Below are positions 6,086 through 7,906 of a stretch of DNA of 7,906 nucleotides, piece after piece. Source of the DNA: Betaproteobacteria bacterium (lineage in GTDB: Bacteria; Pseudomonadota; Gammaproteobacteria; Burkholderiales; Burkholderiaceae); the NCBI GenBank assembly GCA_015654605.1, contig JAATGO010000125.1, forward strand, positions 1-7,906. The letters are read 5' to 3'. The translations under genes were made by a program, and so were the position numbers. The stretch's first letter is position 1. Each line of letters begins with the position of its first letter. The notes beneath the pieces are model-generated. The model had not been told where the DNA came from, searched no databases, and worked only from the letters and a program-made list of their open reading frames with translations.

Positions 6086-6110
6086 TTCCGCTTAACTCTC
6101 ATCGTCAATC

Positions 6111-7478
6111 ATGAATATCATCATTCTCGCCGCTGGTATGGGTAAACGCATGCGGTCTGCGTTGCCAAAAGTTCTGCATCCACTCGCTGGAAAGCCTCTG
6201 CTCAAACATGTCATCGATACGGCGAGAAGCTTGCAGCCGAAACAGTTATGCGTTGTGTATGGCCATGGTGGCGAGAGGGTACTCTCTACCTTGTCGCCGG
6301 ACAACCCTGATATCGTCTTCGCCAAACAGGATCCTCAATTAGGAACTGGTCATGCTGTGATGCAAGCCATGCCATTCATCACAGATAATGATGCTCCAAC
6401 ATTGATTCTCTATGGTGATGTACCGCTCACCAGTACTGCCACGCTGCGCCGCCTGATAGACGTCGCGGGCAACAATAAACTGGGTGTATTGACAGTCACA
6501 TTACCCAATCCTGATGGTTATGGTCGCATCGTCCGTGAACATGACAAGATCGTGCGCATCGTTGAGTATAAAGATGCCAGCATCAGTGAACGTGCCATTA
6601 CGGAAATTAATACTGGCATCATAGTTGTCCCAACAGCAAAATTACGCACCTGGCTGGGGACATTGTCCAATGACAACGTCCAAGGCGAGTACTACCTCAC
6701 CGACATCATTGCACGTGCTGTAGCCGATGGAATAGACATTGTCTCAGCACAACCAGATGACGCCATTGAAATTCTTGGCGTCAACAGTAAAGTACAACTA
6801 GCGGAACTGGAGCGCCAGCATCAGCAGCGCATAGCAAACACCTTGTTGGAGCAAGGCGTCACCCTACTCGATCCAACGCGGCTAGATATCCGTGGCACAT
6901 TGACTTGCGGACGTGATGTCACTATTGACGTCAACTGCATATTCGAAGGCAATGTGACGCTGGCAGATGGCGTCAATATCGGCCCCAATTGTGTCATCAT
7001 CAATAACGATATCGGTGAGCAAACCATCATCAAAGCCTTCACTCATATTGAGCAGACAAAAATCGGCTCCCATGCGCAGATCGGTCCCTACGCGCGTCTG
7101 CGCCCTGGCACAGTACTAGGAGAGGATGTGCATATTGGTAATTTTGTAGAAGTCAAAAACAGTCACATTGCCACGCATAGCAAAGCAAATCACCTCGCTT
7201 ATATTGGAGACACAGATATCGGCAGCAAGGTCAATATCGGTGCTGGCGTCATCACTTGCAACTACGATGGGGTCAATAAATCTCGCACCATCATAGAAGA
7301 CGACGCTTTCATCGGTAGTGACAGCCAACTTATTGCCCCAGTAAAAGTTGGTAAAGGTGCCACCATTGGTGCTGGCACAACACTGACCAAAGATGCTCCT
7401 GCAGGGCAGCTCACGTTATCTCGCAGCAAGCAACTCTCCTTGCCCGGCTGGTCGCGTCCAGTCAAAATCAAGAAATAA
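6111..7478 (+). CDS. glmU: Bifunctional GlcNAc-1-phosphate uridyltransferase / glucosamine-1-phosphate acetyltransferase
   Basis: GlmU is a cytoplasmic trimer that makes UDP-GlcNAc, the precursor of peptidoglycan and lipid A. The C-terminal domain acetylates glucosamine-1-phosphate with acetyl-CoA and the N-terminal domain then transfers UMP from UTP. The 455-residue length is normal. N-terminal signatures are LAAGMGKRM (6-14), K20, QLGTGHAV (76-83), the metal-binding D103 in YGDVPL, and N225. After a linker helix near 226-250, the left-handed beta-helix runs from about 255 with hexapeptide repeats such as IGPNCV and IGSHAQ. The acetyl-transfer residues align two positions below E. coli numbering: R331, K349, H361 (catalytic base), Y364, N375 and K390. 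The ATG fits the family N-terminus; the next in-frame ATG (6138) would cut the UTP-binding loop. No key residue is missing. It faces an Lrp-type gene convergently. Confidence 0.96.
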   Translation: MNIIILAAGMGKRMRSALPKVLHPLAGKPLLKHVIDTARSLQPKQLCVVYGHGGERVLSTLSPDNPDIVFAKQDPQLGTGHAVMQAMPFITDNDAPTLILYGDVPLTSTATLRRLIDVAGNNKLGVLTVTLPNPDGYGRIVREHDKIVRIVEYKDASISERAITEINTGIIVVPTAKLRTWLGTLSNDNVQGEYYLTDIIARAVADGIDIVSAQPDDAIEILGVNSKVQLAELERQHQQRIANTLLEQGVTLLDPTRLDIRGTLTCGRDVTIDVNCIFEGNVTLADGVNIGPNCVIINNDIGEQTIIKAFTHIEQTKIGSHAQIGPYARLRPGTVLGEDVHIGNFVEVKNSHIATHSKANHLAYIGDTDIGSKVNIGAGVITCNYDGVNKSRTIIEDDAFIGSDSQLIAPVKVGKGATIGAGTTLTKDAPAGQLTLSRSKQLSLPGWSRPVKIKK

Positions 7479-7495
7479 CAAAATGGTCGATGCGT

Positions 7496-7517
7496 AAAAT
7501 AGCCTAGGAACTAGGCA
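7496..7517 (-). terminator. Small hairpin between glmU and the Lrp-type gene
   Basis: GCCTAG (7502-7507), loop GAA and CTAGGC (7511-7516) form a perfect six-base-pair stem with a tight loop. Read on the minus strand the stem is followed by TATTTTA, so it best serves as the terminator of the Lrp-type gene, 38 bases past its stop. On the plus strand it is preceded by AAAATA and followed by A-rich sequence, so it is a poor glmU terminator. The T tract is short. Confidence 0.4.
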
Positions 7518-7553
7518 GAAAAATTGGACTTGCGCTCTTCCAGAGTACTCTTT

Positions 7554-7906
7554 TCACACTGCGATCGCCGTTTCAAACTTGCTGCGATGAATAGAAAAGA
7601 AGCTGCGTACATTACGCACATTACTGTGCGTAGTAAATAAACGATGTGCCAACGCATGATAAGCAGGCATATCCGCGACTTGCGCCAACAATACAAAATC
7701 TGGTCCTGGTGAAACACGATAGCATTGCAATATCGCCGCCTCCTGCGCTACCAATGCTTCAAATGCCACCTGCTGTTCATCACCCTGCTGATCCAATGTA
7801 ATCTCTACAATCGCTGTTAATGTAGATCCCATTTTTTCAGCTGCCAACAATGCGACCTGACGCATGATGATTCCCGCATCGGTAAGGCGCTTCACACGAC
7901 GCAAGC
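7554..7906 (-). CDS. Lrp/AsnC-family transcriptional regulator, N-terminus beyond the window
   Basis: These are DNA-binding regulators that sense amino acids through a C-terminal RAM (ACT-like) domain and form dimers or octamers. The visible 117 codons, open to the window edge, begin with LRRVKRLTDAGII, the recognition helix and following turn typical of the family's winged helix-turn-helix. About 35-40 residues, including the true start, must lie beyond 7906; the TTG at 7904-7902 is an internal Leu codon, not a start. A linker is followed by the RAM domain: AIVEITLD (strand), QQVAFEALVAQEAAILQCYRV (split across helix and strand), SPGPDFVLLAQVADMPAYH with the conserved Gly-x-x-Asp region, and the closing VRNVRSFFSIHRSK. 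The ligand cannot be read from sequence. It is convergent with glmU, 75 bases apart. From memory, Lrp-type genes often lie by glmU/glmS in Burkholderiales, so glmS may lie to the right; that is inference. Confidence 0.88.
   Translation of the reverse strand, partial: LRRVKRLTDAGIIMRQVALLAAEKMGSTLTAIVEITLDQQGDEQQVAFEALVAQEAAILQCYRVSPGPDFVLLAQVADMPAYHALAHRLFTTHSNVRNVRSFFSIHRSKFETAIAV

Noticed and set aside
6065..6097. Perfect TTGACA paired with TTAACT as a standard glmU promoter
   Set aside because: The spacer would be 21 bases, outside the normal 16-18; the extended -10 reading was kept instead, at low confidence.
1..7906. CRISPR array, insertion sequence ends, toxin-antitoxin or phage genes
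   Set aside because: No regularly spaced repeats, terminal inverted repeats with a transposase, or small two-gene modules could be seen on either strand.

Overview
This window looks like the chromosome of a betaproteobacterium, most likely in the Burkholderiales. That is a judgement from how the GlmU, TtcA, GalE and Lrp-type proteins read; no search was run. Hand counts of single 60-base rows give roughly 40-47% GC in ttcA, about 45-58% in glmU and about 55% in arcD, so the left-hand arc segment may be richer in GC than its neighbour ttcA.

Layout. Positions 1-2198 hold, on the minus strand, the start of an arginine deiminase (ADI) operon: arcD (arginine/ornithine antiporter) followed by arcA (arginine deiminase). 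arcA runs off the left edge and is interrupted by an in-frame amber codon at codon 216, with well-conserved arcA sequence continuing after it. Positions 2199-2582 are non-coding and hold the arcD leader and several short repeats. ttcA (tRNA 2-thiocytidine synthetase) lies at 2583-3539 on the minus strand. A 388-base divergent intergenic region (3540-3927) separates it from three plus-strand genes for nucleotide-sugar metabolism: galE (3928-4959), an rfbD/rmlD-type reductase (5104-6003, GTG start) and glmU (6111-7478). At the right edge an Lrp/AsnC-family regulator, cut by the window, runs convergently toward glmU; a small hairpin lies between them.

How the genes fit together. galE supplies UDP-galactose, the RmlD-like protein would finish dTDP-L-rhamnose, and glmU makes UDP-GlcNAc, so the plus-strand genes feed cell-envelope polysaccharide, lipopolysaccharide and peptidoglycan. 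Gaps of 144 and 107 bases and separate candidate promoters suggest they are not a tight operon. arcD and arcA would exchange arginine for ornithine and start fermentative arginine breakdown, but the amber codon removes most catalytic residues of ArcA, so the pathway may be failing in this strain unless the stop is suppressed or is a sequencing error.

I found no clear new multi-gene system. The most interesting non-gene signals are: the amber codon in arcA; an arcD start whose ribosome-binding site is spaced for an overlapping 9-codon ORF; a 9-base word (GCAAGATAA on the minus strand) occurring three times, only in the two intergenic regions upstream of ttcA and arcD; and a perfect 16-base palindrome abutting one of those copies.
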